Shown: piece by piece, positions 46,547-59,800 of the stretch
Position numbering within the stretch: the stretch's first letter is position 1
Layout of the letters: each line of letters begins with the position of its first letter
Origin: Mugil cephalus
Lineage: Eukaryota > Chordata > Actinopteri > Mugiliformes > Mugilidae
Length of the DNA stretch: 64,000 bases
NCBI RefSeq assembly: GCF_022458985.1
Contig: NC_061781.1
Location: 25,141,001-25,205,000, forward strand
Direction: 5' to 3'
Program-made: the position numbers and the translations under genes
The notes under the pieces: generated by a model
Database searches by the model: none
What the model saw: only the letters and a program-made list of their open reading frames with translations
What the model was told of the DNA's origin: nothing

Positions 46547-47707
46547 ATGGGAGTAGTGCTACGGAACCTCCAGAAGGTGGTACCTCTGCGCCGAGCCAGG
46601 CTTCGCAGGGACGTGGACACGCTGAGACACATCCTGGGCATCCAGAAGTTTGACCTGGGCATCATCTGCGTGGACAACCAGAGGATCCAGCAGATTAACA
46701 ACATGTACAGGAAGAAAAATCTGCCCACGGATGTCCTCTCGTTTCCATTTCACGAGGTAGGACCATAATCCTACAGATTTAGGCTTTTAGATTTTATTCA
46801 TCCACTGGGGAAACTGCTTGGTTACAGTATCTTAGCTGCACATAAAAAACACTCCAGAGACTCGCCAAGTAAAAATAAAGACAGAGTAAGAATAAAATAA
46901 AATTTAAATAAAATAAAATAAGATGAAAATGAAATAATATTGAAATAAATTAAAGATAAAATTAATTTAAAATTAAACAAAATAAAAATAAAATAATATT
47001 AAAATAAAATAAAATACGATTGGTTTAACACAATAAAATAAGACTGAATTAAAATAGAAATAAAATAAGATTAAATTAGAAATAAAATAAGATTAAACTC
47101 ATCTTAATAACTAACTAAAAAATAGCTAATAAAATAAGATTAAAATAAAATGAATATAAGAATAAAATAAGATTTAAATATAATAAGACTAACGTGAAAT
47201 AAAATAAAAATAAGATTAAGTTAACAGAAGAATAAAATAAGATCCAAATAATAGTGATAATAAGACTACACTGATGCGTGTGTTCTTATTATAACTGCCT
47301 ACTTATTCTTATGTTACCGGTGTAATTCCTCTGTTGTGTTGTTTTTTTTTTTTTTTGAGAAGGAGGGAGGAGACTTTGTGTAATTATATAATTGTACACA
47401 CAACCCTTGTTACATTTAAATATTCTTATTGCCTCTTATTGCCCTTTGTTCTGAACACTAGTTCACTTTGAGTAGGAGCTGTTGTAATGATAAAATAATG
47501 AAATGATGATGTAATAAAAGTAATTTCCCTTGGGAATAATAAAGTAATTCTGATTCTGAAATAAAAACAAAATAAGATCCAAATAAAATAGTGTAAGCAA
47601 AAAAAAGAACAAATACAGAGAGAAGAAAATATATATTATATACATAGTTAACTGTTGCAGAAAGAAAGTTGGATAGTGTGTATACTCTCTCTCTCTATCT
47701 ATCTATC

Positions 47708-47751
<44 letters not shown>

Positions 47752-47768
47752 ATATATATATATATATA

Positions 47769-47809
<41 letters not shown>

Positions 47810-49146
47810 ATATATATATATATACATACACACATACATATGCGTGTTTCTTTCAGGACCTGAGGCCCGGTAAGCTGCCTTGCCCCCTTCATAGAGACGA
47901 GCTGAACCTCGGAGACATTTTCCTCGGCGTAGAGTTTGTGATGAAGCAGTGTCAGGAGGAATCCTTAGACCTGCACGGTGCTCTCACCGTGAGTAGCCCC
48001 TGATAATCCTGATTCAGCCACACACGCTAAATCAAGACGTCACCACCTGGTGCACGTCCACACAAACCTGCCACCGCTCACAGCATCATCCTCTGGTTTC
48101 AGGCCATCACTGCACACGGCATCTGTCACCTCCTGGGCTACAGACACGAGACGGAGGAAGAATGGACGGAGGTTCGTATGATTTATTATTTATTTTATTC
48201 TACTTTAATGTGGTCGTACTGAACAGATGCTCCTTAACCTCATGGTCATTACTTTCATAGTGTTTGTAGTTCCAGTAAAATATTCTTTGCACGTTGGTGA
48301 ACGATCTCAAGTCATAGATCACAATCACAAAAACAATGTTTTTGTTTTCTGTTAATATTTTCATTTGCTTTGTATTTAATAAAGTTAAAGCTTTTAAAGC
48401 ATCTATAAAAAGTGGGAAACTTTGTTCCTCATTTACAGCTAATTTCTTTTTTTTCTGATATTTTTATTTTATTGTATTATGTTTTTAGTATATTATTTGT
48501 TTTTTAATTTTATTTTTTTAACATTGTTTATTTTATTTTTCATTGCTATGGAATATAACCTCATCATTTACTCAAAAACATAAAATACAACACAATTCAC
48601 AAATGTATAAACACTCATTTAAACAGAGAAATAAATAAAAAAAAAAATTTAATAATAAATAATTAAATTTTTTAACAGCTTGTTTTTTTTTCTGATATTT
48701 TTAATTTCTTGTCTTTTCTTTTGTGTTTTGTTTGTTTTTAATTATTTAATTATTATTTATTATTTTTATTGCCACAGAATATATGATCATTTACTCTAAA
48801 ACAGAAAATACATTATTCACAATTGTATGAACACTCATTCAAAACAGAAATAAATATTAAAAAAATAAATAAAAAAATATAATAAATACATTTAAAAAAA
48901 ATAATTTAATTAATAATTTTTTTTTACAACTATTGTATTTTTACATTAATTATTTTATTTTTATTTTTTTTACACCTCGTTTCTACTCAATATTGCACCC
49001 ATCACATCCCTAAACGAACTCTTCTATCTGATCGTTTTTCTGTGTCCCAGATGTTCCAGAGGGAAAGTTACATCCTGAGTGAGTACAACAGACTCACAGG
49101 TCGACACCTGGAGCCGCTGATGAAGAGATGTAACCAGGACAGGTGA
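46547..49146 (+). CDS. ybey: YbeY metal-dependent endoribonuclease
   Basis: YbeY/UPF0054 family, a zinc-dependent RNase needed for rRNA processing in bacteria and for mitochondrial ribosome assembly in animals. Coding exons 46547-46756, 47857-47988, 48103-48171 and 49051-49146 are all phase 0 and give 168 aa (human 167). The N-terminus [16 protein letters not shown] parallels human. The motif [11 protein letters not shown] is present. The metal site is [11 protein letters not shown] (His119, His123, His129). The ATG at 46547 was chosen because the homologous N-terminus begins there; an upstream in-frame GTG at 46526 has no support. Intron 1 (1.1 kb) is AT-rich, with AAATAAAAT-type simple sequence and a long TA/TC array ending just before exon 2. 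Intron 3 (0.9 kb) is also A/T-rich. The gene is divergent from mcm3ap and convergent with usp37. Confidence 0.96.
47685..47841. repeat. (TC)n-(TA)n compound microsatellite
   Basis: TCTC and TCTA units pass into about 120 bp of TA repeats and end 15 bp before the ybey exon 2 acceptor (exon starts at 47857). The frames YIYIYI here are simple-sequence translation. Confidence 0.95.
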
Positions 49147-49314
49147 CAGCGAAGCTGCTCCAGGTTTCATTCACTGACCGAAGACACCACCTGCTTTACA
49201 ATCTGCATTTGCTGCTTTTATTTTGAAGGACTAATAACATTTCCCCCTCGCTCCCTCCCCCCACATTCCCCTCGTCCTATGAAAAACACTGGACTGTCGT
49301 CGAATGGTTTTAAA

Positions 49315-49320
49315 AATAAA
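49315..49320 (+). terminator. candidate poly(A) signal of ybey
   Basis: AATAAA about 170 nt after the ybey stop codon. It is the first canonical signal and gives a short 3' UTR. Confidence 0.7.
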
Positions 49321-49360
49321 AAAAAGGAAGAGAGAAGTCTGCGCACGTTCACTGTGATAT

Positions 49361-49366
49361 TTTATT
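49361..49366 (-). terminator. candidate poly(A) signal of usp37
   Basis: AATAAA on the minus strand, about 1.44 kb past the usp37 stop. It lies only 41 bp from the ybey signal on the other strand, so the two 3' ends probably meet or overlap. Confidence 0.6.
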
Positions 49367-50156
49367 AAAATCTGCTTTAGGAAGAGTCAGTCATGTATGA
49401 AGGGTAGAAAAAGCAAAAGAACCTTTTACCCTCCTTACACTGCATTAGGGACAGGATGTTCAGGGAAGCACAGCATTTCAGAAATCTGATGCAGACATAA
49501 GAAACTAATCCGAGTGCCACGACGTACTGTTCTACCAGGAGCTGCACACTTTCCAGAAACCCAGCTATAAAAGGCCTGTGTGGATTTTTATTTCTTCATT
49601 TTTAAAATGTGAACATTTGGAGAAATCATTTGGTTTGGTTCTGATTATGTATCTGAACGTTTCTGCTGTGGTCCAGCCAGTGTCTGGAGTAATGAATGAA
49701 TCCGTTCTATGAGTCTGACAGTAACTATCGCAGCAGGTTAGCAGAGATCCAAGCCTTTAAATATTATATACTGGCCCTAAAGGTGATGACAACATGAAAT
49801 AAAACGGTGTGTTGCTGTAGCTTTGCACCCTGGGATCTAGTAGTAATGACTTCTGCACTGTGAACATATTCTGGGCTAACGTAAATCAACCCTACATTTA
49901 ATAAATAGAAAAATCTGTTGGCTTTTTAATAGAGGAAAAATCTGATTTACTCGTTGTCTAGGTTTGACGAACATTCAAAAAAAACAGTATAGTTGTGAAA
50001 GTAAAGCTCATATACATATTTATAAAAGTTTTCTTGGGAGGCACAAGGTCAAAACCCCCAAAAAAGAGCATTGAGGGCTTGACTGAGAAAAGCTCAGTAA
50101 CTTGAAATTATTATTTTTTTTTCCTTTCTTTCACATCTCTAAAATATGGAGATAAC

Positions 50157-50194
50157 CACACACACACACACACGCACACACACGCACACACACA
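50157..50194. repeat. (CA)n microsatellite
   Basis: About 38 bp of CA units interrupted by CG, inside the inferred usp37 3' UTR. Confidence 0.9.
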
Positions 50195-50805
50195 AATAAG
50201 TCAAGCACAAAAAAGCAACTTGAGAAACATCCACACGGTGACAGAAAAAGCCGGTTTCATTTAGCCAGTTTGTGCCGTAACATAAATATTGCACCAAATG
50301 TACCCGCCGAACACAACGGCCCCCACTAACTCTATAATAGCTTATACTCCAACATAGAATATATCTTTATTTAGTTTATATGGGAAATAAAGGGTTCTGT
50401 CAACGTACAATCCACAAAGCACTGAAAACATCTGGTGCTTCGAACGTTTTTAAGTGAAAGTCTGTTTAAACAAAGAAAAAAAAAACAAAAAAAACATTAC
50501 AAAACGGTTTGATAAAATCATAGAGAAGGAACACGCCCGAACAACGGAGGCAACGTTTGATCCATTTCATTTAACTGCATGTCGGTAAAGTCTTGACCAC
50601 CTGTGTTGGCGTTTAGTGATGAGCAGAGACGTACGAGTGCCTGAAGACAACCAAACAAAAAGAAGGAGGAGGAGGAGGAGGAGGAGGACGGCAACCAGGA
50701 GCACTGAGGCTTGTTCACAGGGTGGCTTCATCTAGCAGGGATCAGCTGAGGATCAGCTGAGGATCAGCTGAGGATCGAGTGAGTGTGCAGATCTCCAGAA
50801 AACAC

Positions 50806-53800
50806 TCAAAGCGGCTGCAGGACGTTCCTCCCGGCCTCCGAGGTTCCACCGGCTCCAGATCGTTCCATCTCAGACAGCTGCTCGAACACGTCTCTGTGGA
50901 AACACGACAGGACGTTCAGCCCGTTTATATACGAGGTTTATAATAAACCTGTGTTTCCTCGCTCTAATCCCTGTTTTTTATTTTCCTCTACAGACACGGC
51001 TGAAGCAAGCGAACAGGCAAACTGAGCCCAGACGGCTGATATGGTTGATTTTCTAGTATAAATGCTACATTAAACAAAATGCTGACATGAAGCATCGAAG
51101 CTTTTATTATTTTTTTACATTTCTGCATAAAAATGGCTCAAAGCATCAGCAGACGTCCTGACGTTAAACTAAAATGACCCAATTTAACACATGAAACAAA
51201 AATGTTATGTGTTGGTTTTTGTATATTGAGGCAATTGAGCCAATATTACAAATAGATGAGGTGTAATTCACGGATTATAAATTGAATTCAAGGCCAAACA
51301 GACTCTGATCTGAGGAGCTCAGAAAAAGAGTTGTTGTCGTTGCTCATCAGACTGGAAAAGGTTCCAAAACCACCTCTAAAAGATGTTGGATCCACAGATA
51401 TTAGAGAGTCAGACAGATTGAACATCGCTCCATAACATCACTGTCTACAGGTGTGTTTGAGTGGTTTTCAAATCAGACCATCGCAATAATTTGGAACTAG
51501 ATTTTATTATATTTCTTTTGTCTGCATTTGTCTACATAGTTGGATGTCGACATTATATGAGGTTGATGCAGTTATGTTCTTTATTTTAGTTTTTAATACC
51601 CCATCGCCCCGTCACAGGCTTGAATAAGTAAAAGCTCTTTAATTTAATGAGCTGGAGTCATTTCATAAAAGCTTCCGCCTTCTCCAGCCTGTTACATTTA
51701 ATTTAGACCGTTTTTAATGATCCGCAAGGGAAATTAATTGGTGAAAGTAGCTTAGTCGATACAAAAAGATGAGCCGTTATACAGCTGCTTTTACTTTTAC
51801 TCTTTCAAACCCACTTCAGTGCATAGACCTGGATTTTTTCTGCGTGATTTTCCCATTTTCTGTCGGTAATTAGTTCCCGTTCCAGCAGAACTCCACTAAT
51901 CACTGATCATAACTAAAGCTAGTTTTATGCAGACTTATTCTTTGCTATCAGAGCTCAGTGCTCCTGTACTTAACATATAACACCTATGAATAAATGTCAT
52001 TTTTATATATATTTTCAATATTTAGTATTTGCACTCTCTTGTAACTAGTACCTTTCACACTATTTTGTATATACTTTGTGTCTGCAGTGAATCTCATAAT
52101 ATACTGGCATTCTATTCTATTCTATTCTATTCTATTCTATTTATTTATTTATAATCTGATCTGCAGTGGAAACCAGGTAATAAGCCAGATGAGGGTTAAT
52201 GTACGGAGCTGCTCGTCTCTGCAGACTCACTTGTGCATGTAGAAGAAGATGTATCCGCTGCGGTCGCGGTCTCGCTGGACGGCAGCTTCCTGTGTGCGCG
52301 ACACGTCCAGGTCATTGTAGGTCAGCCAGGACTGTTTCTTCATGTCGTACACGTCGCTGATGTAGTGGCCTAGGAGGGAGCGAACGAATGAAGACGTCAA
52401 GCACTGTCACTTCTCTGGTTAAATCAGACTCTTTGTGATCCCGTTTCTGTCTCCAATCATGAAATATAACAGAGCTGCACATTTATTTCACACACAAAGA
52501 CTTGACTGAATTTGTCTTAAAGTTGTTCACATGTAAAGCAAAACTCATTTTTATTTGTATTTGTGATTAAAAGCAAGTTATTATTATTAATTAAAGATTT
52601 AACGATGCACCAGGAGAAAGTTAAAAGTCGATATAATTGTGTGACCAGCAGAGGGCGTAATCTGGTTTTCAGGATTCCCTTTAATTTGTTAACCTACTGA
52701 GACCTTAGCATTCGTTTCTAATACATTTTAATTTCTTTAAGATAAAATTAAGATCTTTAGGTATTTTGGATTAGTAGGACATAAGAAGTCTAAAAAATAA
52801 GCATGAAATAAATTAAATTGTAATATACAGTATCACCAATGTGAACCAAACATAAAACAGTTTATTTTAAAGCAGAATCGAAACAATGAAACTACATGTC
52901 ACATCAAACTAAATAAACTGTATATAAAGTGTATTGAGCCTTCGCCACCAGGACATGACTGATCAAAGTGTCTCTTATGAGGACGTGTTCTCACCAGAGG
53001 AGGAGCTGCTCCCGATGTGACTGACGACGCTGATGAGTCTGAAGGAGTTGCTCAGTTCTCCGCTCTGTGGATGAGAAGCTACGTTAGCAGGTTTGTTTCT
53101 GAAGACGAAAACAGGTCGTTGTAGCCGTAAAGACCTGAGAAACACATTATTTAAGCAGGTACGTTCTACATTTCTGCATAAAAATGACTCTTTGTCCTAA
53201 AGAGAAACCACTTAAATAACTAATCTGTGTTCTAACTAGAACCCTGAGGTTCAGGACATTTCTTTTCTTTGGCTTTTAACTCATGTTGAGTGTTGACTGA
53301 TTGTGTATTTCTCCTGTATCCTCCATGTTTCCTGTATTTCTTTTCTGTGTAGATTGTTCTCTTATTTGTGTATGTCTATACATTCTCCATCGTGCACTTG
53401 TGCAGCACTTTGGCCCAGTTTTTTTTTTAAATGTGCTATATGTCGACCTTTAACTGTAATATTCTCCACGTTTACCTCAGCGTTTCTTTTCAGGTTCTCG
53501 ACCTCTGCCTCGGTGTACTCCATGTCCAGCACGTCCTCGTTCCCAGAATCATCGTCCGAGCACAGCAGCTCCGGCAGAGAGTTGTTAAACTCTGTTGGGT
53601 TTAGACACAGGTATTAATACTGGTCTTTCACATGATGAAACAGTCTGAACACTGGCCGCTCCTTCCTCCATTCACAACTCACAAACACAGATTCACAGCC
53701 AAACAAGTGCTTTGTAGGAGAGAATATATTTCCACAGTTAGATGCACAACATGTACCGAACACGTGGTTCATACCTTGCAGGCTGAGCTCAGTCGCTCTC

Positions 53801-56800
53801 TTCAGATCATCGTCCTCTCTCATCTCCTGCGCCTCCTTCAGAAAGGCGGAAAACAGAGAAATAAAACACATTAGAACGTGTTGTTCTAATTATTAAAGGA
53901 ATCTCCTGTAAATGTGACATGGTCTTCGGTCTCACATGCTCCTGGAGGCTCTGGGCCAGCGCCTGCTGCAGCTCCTGCTCCTCCCTCTCCTGGTCCAGAC
54001 TGTACTGCTGGACCCAGTCCAGCTCCCCTTGCTGCTGCTGCACACTCTCCGGAGTCTGGTTCTCCTTGTTCTCATCCATGGTCAGGTCCAGGGAATCCAG
54101 CACACCTGCACAAACACCAACACCGGTCAGTCATTTTCATAGGTAGAGATGCACCGATACGACGCTGGCATCAGTAAAAGGAGGCGACATGAAGCAGCTC
54201 AATGTGAAGGAGGAAACTTTTCCACTCATTAATGTGCCAGCAACAATAATCTCAATTTATTTTAAATTGGATTTAAAATTCCTAATTACACCAATTCAAA
54301 CCCATTTAATTCCTGTTTATTTTTACTTTGTATTTTTTCTTCAGTTTCAGCTCCTTTATTATTTTACACTGGATGTTACACTCATAATAAACTGACTGAA
54401 CCAGGAGAGGTTGTGTTTAATATTTTGACTAAGATAGTGAATCTATTTTTTTATTCAGTTGCTTATAAATGTTATTTGCACTAAACCACTGAAAGTCTAC
54501 CAAACTAGCTAGTTAAGCTGTTTAAGCTCAATTTCAGCTCCTTTATTATTTATTTTACATTGGTCGTTATAATTTAATCCTAATTTAGTCAGTGTAAAAC
54601 CAAGTTTTGTTATATTCTTTAACATATTTAACCAGCTTGTGAAGCGACTGATTAATTTAAGATTGCTGCACTCATGCAGTTATTTAATAAATAATTCAGT
54701 ATAATTTATCGGTTATTAGAAAAGAAATGTTTAAGTCAAGTCTAATGTTGCACAAAAGAATGATCCTTTTTTTTCCACACAATGAGACACTGAGATAATT
54801 CAGCGCTGGTTTTCTGCATCGGTATCGGCTGATACTAAACCTCAGATATCGGTAATGGAAGTGAAAGACGTGGATTGATGCATATTTAGAAGGTATCTCT
54901 AACTCTTCTCGTCTGGATTCCTGGTCGTTGTCGTACCTGCAGGCTGTTTGTTGTCTGTTTCCAGCAGGTCTGTGTGATAAGCCAGATCATGAGCGTCCGT
55001 GTCTCCAAACCCTGTGTCGGGGCTGCTGGTCGGCTCGTCCTCCAGGGGCGGCGGTGCAGAGAGACCGGCCTCCTGCCGACTCATCTCCAGCACGGCCGCC
55101 AGCATTTCATCATCGTTTAAGCCACAGAATTCGGTCGGATCGACTGCTGCTGCCCTCGGTTGCTGCTGTGAGACAGTTTCGTTTGTTTTCGGACACGTTG
55201 AAAGGACGTTCGATCCTAAACGTCGAGGCGTACGAGACGAACGCACACTCACCTCCTCTAGATGCTCGTCCTCATCGGGCAAACAGCTGCTGAGGCGTCG
55301 CTTGCGGCTCGTGTTGACTTTTCTGTTGGGCTCCTCCTCACAGTCGGAGTCCACGAGGATGGACGTGGAGTTGGCAGCTTTCCCTCCGATCCTCCTGCAC
55401 AATCATTTCATTTTAACGTCAGTCAAATCAAAGAGGCAGAGTAAAGAATAAACAGCAACATCTTAAATGTTCAAATGTAAAAAGTAAAATATTTAGTCAA
55501 TCTGCTGCATTAATTCGTCTCTCAAACAGCAGAAAATGTTGTGAACACGTGATTATGCATGAAATACAGCTCAGTCCTCATCACCATTTAAAATTCTGCC
55601 AAACTATCAGAACTCACCGGAAAGGTGCATTAGGGGAGTTGACCGACTGGGACATTTTAAGCGTCCTGGACCTTTTTTTTAAGGGACAAACAAAGATGTG
55701 TATTTGCTTCATTAACTCAGTAGATCAGAAGTAGTTACACAGCGAGATAAAACGTGTTTAATGTCTTACACAGAGGCTTGGGAACTCCAGCCCAGACTGA
55801 CGGGGGGCCGGGTGGACTCGGTGCAGTGGGACAGCAGGGTCAGGTATCGGGGGATCACCACCTGCTGCCCCAACTTGCTGTTCAGAGACAGCTGAGCGTT
55901 AAAGCTGTACCGTTTCAGGTGGAGAATGAGCACTCTGTGGAGCGGGAAAGAGATGCATCACATATAAAAACCAACGTTTAGGTACTTCCTTTTATACGAG
56001 GTCTTAAAAAAGGGACAATATACATTAAAAAACACTTTGTTTTCCTGTATGTGGAGGGAAATTATGGAACAGATTTGTCCAAAAGGCTAAAAGACGACTG
56101 GACTTGTAGAGTTTCGGACTGTATGATAAAAATAAGATGTTTTTTATTTTAATAGCTGAAGTAGTAGATACCTTGGTAGTTTGCTGAATTTATGTGTAAC
56201 AGTCGCTGATTTTCCATTGCACTTTTCACACGAGTACTCAATCTCCTCCATCTGCAGAAGGAAAAAAGGGATGAAAGTTACATTAAGAATATGTTCTATG
56301 TATCCAAGTTTTACTTTTTTACCATAAATGTGGATTAGACTGCAGATAAAGAAAAGAATTACCCTAAAAAAGAGATCCAGAGAATCTTGGATGGACCGAA
56401 GAGGAAGTGTTTTCTTTCTGCGCGGGAGGTCGATGGACAAGTCGTTGAACTGCTCTCGCTTGGTCACCACTTCGCCACAGCTGCAACACGACATAAAGGC
56501 GTCACAAACCCTTTCACAGCCTCTAAAACCACCACACTGAACACGTTTCCCAGCAGGAGACGGGCCTCACCCTTTGCAGGTGATCGTGTGCTGCACTTCG
56601 AACTCCATGTTCACGGCCACGGGGCAGGTGTAGATGCGGCAGGTGTCCACCTCGTCCCCGGGCTCCGCCTTCACCGACGAGGACGCTGCCTCTGGACCGT
56701 TCTCAGAGTCGTTCGTCCAGCTCTTGTTCATTTTCTCCACGTCGTCCTTCAGCTGGTCCAAACACTGACTCAAGAACTCATGAGCATCCTGACGAATAAG

Positions 56801-59800
56801 AGACACGGAGAAAAGATGTGATACCGGAAATAAAGGCGTTTAATTTGTCCTTAAGTCTGAATAAATCTAAGTGTATGTTACTATTTTGTTTATGTGACTA
56901 TTTTTGCTTTTAACTGTATTTCTTTAATGTCCGAAATAAAAATGCTATGTGTACACTTTAGAGATCTGCCATCCTTTTTTACACGTATGGCACAGAAGCA
57001 GCATCTACCTTTAACCATAAACACACTTTAGACTCTATTTTTAAACGTGTCTGAGGAAACTAGTAAGAACAATCAATTCTGGAGACAGAACTTACGTTCT
57101 GCATGTTTCCTGAGAACCGCTCGGCTGTGGAGGAGATGGCGCTCTTCACTTTCCTCAACAGGTCCTTCTTTGTCTCTGGGCATCCCACGTCCTTCTTGAC
57201 CATCAGGTGAGCGAAACGCCTTCGGGAGGGAAACATTTAGAACATGTTTTAAAACGTTGTCAGCTCTGATTAAAGTCGCGCATTAGAAAATCCTTTTTAA
57301 GACCGTCTCAAATGTATTAAACATTTCACTTTTCCCCATTTGTAAAACGATTTCAGACACGTTAACCCAGGGGTGTCAAACTCATGTTGGTTCAGGGGCC
57401 ACGTACAGAAACAATATGATCTCAAAGGGGCCAGACCTTCAAATAATGACAACTTCAAATGTTTCCCTTTGTTTTAGCACAAACAAGTACATTATGAAAG
57501 TGTTTACATTTAATGAACTATTACAAAATCTTTTATGAACAACCAGATGTTTCTGCAATTTCTGTATGTCTAAGTGTTGTGTTACGTCCACAGCTCTCTC
57601 TAAAATTATGTGAAACCAAGGAAAAGTAGTTACTTTCATTGGAAAATTTGCAGTTAATGTCTTCAATGTAATTTTTGCACTTTGCAAATTCATCCCGCGG
57701 GCCAGATCGGACCCTCTGACAGGCCACTTTTGGCCCGCGGGCCATATGTTTGACACCTGTGCGTTAACCTCTTATCATTCCAGTCTTTTTGCACCAATAA
57801 TGACTTTTATCAATGAAACCAGACATAAACGACATATTGCATCATGCAGCGTTTACTCAAACACAACTTGTGTCCAGAGCTGTGATTGGTTCAAAAAGAT
57901 GCTGCTGACCCATAACCCACCCAGAGGAACGATAAAGGGGTAAAGTTTTCGACTAAACCGTCTCCCTTCGATCTAAACGAGCACAGTTTTGTACCTGAGC
58001 AGCGCGTTGATGGGCACCTTCTTCCAGGGGATGCTCTGCTTCAGCATGTCGTTGGAAAAGGAGGGGAGGCTGAAGAGCGACTGCAGGATGGCGTTCATGT
58101 AGCAAGTGTTGCCCAGATTGGAAAATCTGCAAAATTTGACATTTTTTTTTCTTACAAATGGTTTCTCTATTTTTTTAACAAGTGTTTCATGCATTTGGTT
58201 GAGTCTTACCCTTGCAGGGGCAGCTGAGGCTGTGTCAGGGTCGAGGGCCTCTGCTTGTTCCAGCCTCCGTAGTCCAGAGAGGGCCGAGCTTTCTTGAAGG
58301 GAGTGGAGTGGTTGGGAAGCATCAGGCTCCTCTTGGCCGTGGAGCTCTGTGCGGTGCTGGATGGCCTGGGTGTGATTAGCAAGGATTGTTACGATCACTC
58401 TTTCATTTCACGTTTAAACACCGTTAGGCTTGTGCATTCTAGCACAAACCTCCAAAGACATTCACCTGTCAAGGAAGGAGTGGCTCTGGCTGTAGTCTTT
58501 AGTCACAGATCGGCTTCCGTAGAAGGACGTTGGCTGAAGGGGAGTTGAACCTAGAGGTGCTGCACGCCGCCAAAAACAAAACCAGCTTCAAACATTTGCA
58601 TGGGCTCGTCACAAGATGTGCAGCAGAACTCTTAGAAATTATGCAGCTAAACAGAATTTTGCCGACTGAAGTAAATGTGTAAACGACATATTACTGATGT
58701 TCACCTGAGCTCCTGTTCTCCTCTGCAGTCTTCAGCTTCTCTTTGCAGCTCAGCAGAAACTTCCTGGATGGGTCTGAAGTGGCCTTGTTGTTGCTAAAAT
58801 ATACACACACACACACATACACAGCGATCAGGCATAACATTATGACCACCTTCCCTCTATGCCCTCTTTGAGGGGAGGGGCCTCTATAGTGGATCATCCC
58901 ATAGTGGATCTAGTGAATTTGGAGGCCAGGTCAACACTTTGTGCTTTTTAGTTCTTCCTAAAGTGGTTTTGTGGCTGCAAAAAATTATACTCAGCTCATA
59001 CGTTTGTTTACATGTTGTGAGTTTTGTATTTGTGTCAATGCAAAAGGATGTCATCACCTGACTGCAAAACAAATCTACCTGCCTACAGGTAGAAAAAGTG
59101 GTGTGGAGAGTGAGCAGTGCTGCTTTTACCTGGAGGAGTCATTTTCCTTGGGATAGTCCTCAGTGAGGTCACTTTCAGAGTTGAGCAGTCGCTTTCTCTT
59201 CTCACTCCTGAAAATACAGCAACAAAATACTTCACAACCCACCTAAGGCTGGACAAACCGCGCACAGAGGATAAAGATATGATGCTGATCTGTGCGTGTG
59301 TGTGTGTGTGTGTGTGTAACCACAGTTTGGTGACATACCTGTTTTCAGACAGTCCAGTTCGAGTTGGAGTGGAGGCTGCTCTGCTTGGGCTTCCCAGCGG
59401 TTTCCTCGGTGTCGTGTCATCGCGGCCCTCGGCGCTTTGCCGCCGCGGCGTCGTCTGAAACACGTTCTGGGCCTAAACAGTCAAGTCACAAGTTGAAGGA
59501 AAGTGCATGTTTGTCTAAATGTTTAAGTTTCACGTTGTGTTTTTTTTTTTTTTTAGTCGTTTCTCACCTGTCTGTCTCCTGATGGACTGGTCTCGTTTTT
59601 CACTGGGCGGTTTCCAAGCACACTGAAGTTAGCACTTCCATGGGATGACTTCAAAACTACACAATTTAAGAATGAAGAACAACAACTCAGGGAAATGTAT
59701 ATTTTTTTAAGCAATATATATTGTAAAAATCTAATATATGGCAATTTCTTTCGCTAATTTCACTGTAGTAATACAAAACCTCAAAGGTCTCAAGAACTAT

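Larger units (their letters stand above)
49340..50805 (-). other. inferred usp37 3' UTR
   Basis: Noncoding stretch between the usp37 stop and its inferred poly(A) signal. It contains a (CA)n run at about 50157-50194, a short GGA run near 50664-50688, three direct copies of gaggatcagct near 50750, and A/T-rich stretches. The extent is inferred from the signal only. Confidence 0.5.

Noticed and set aside
47655..47873. Plus-strand frames rich in YIYIYI
   Set aside because: Translation of a TA microsatellite in ybey intron 1.
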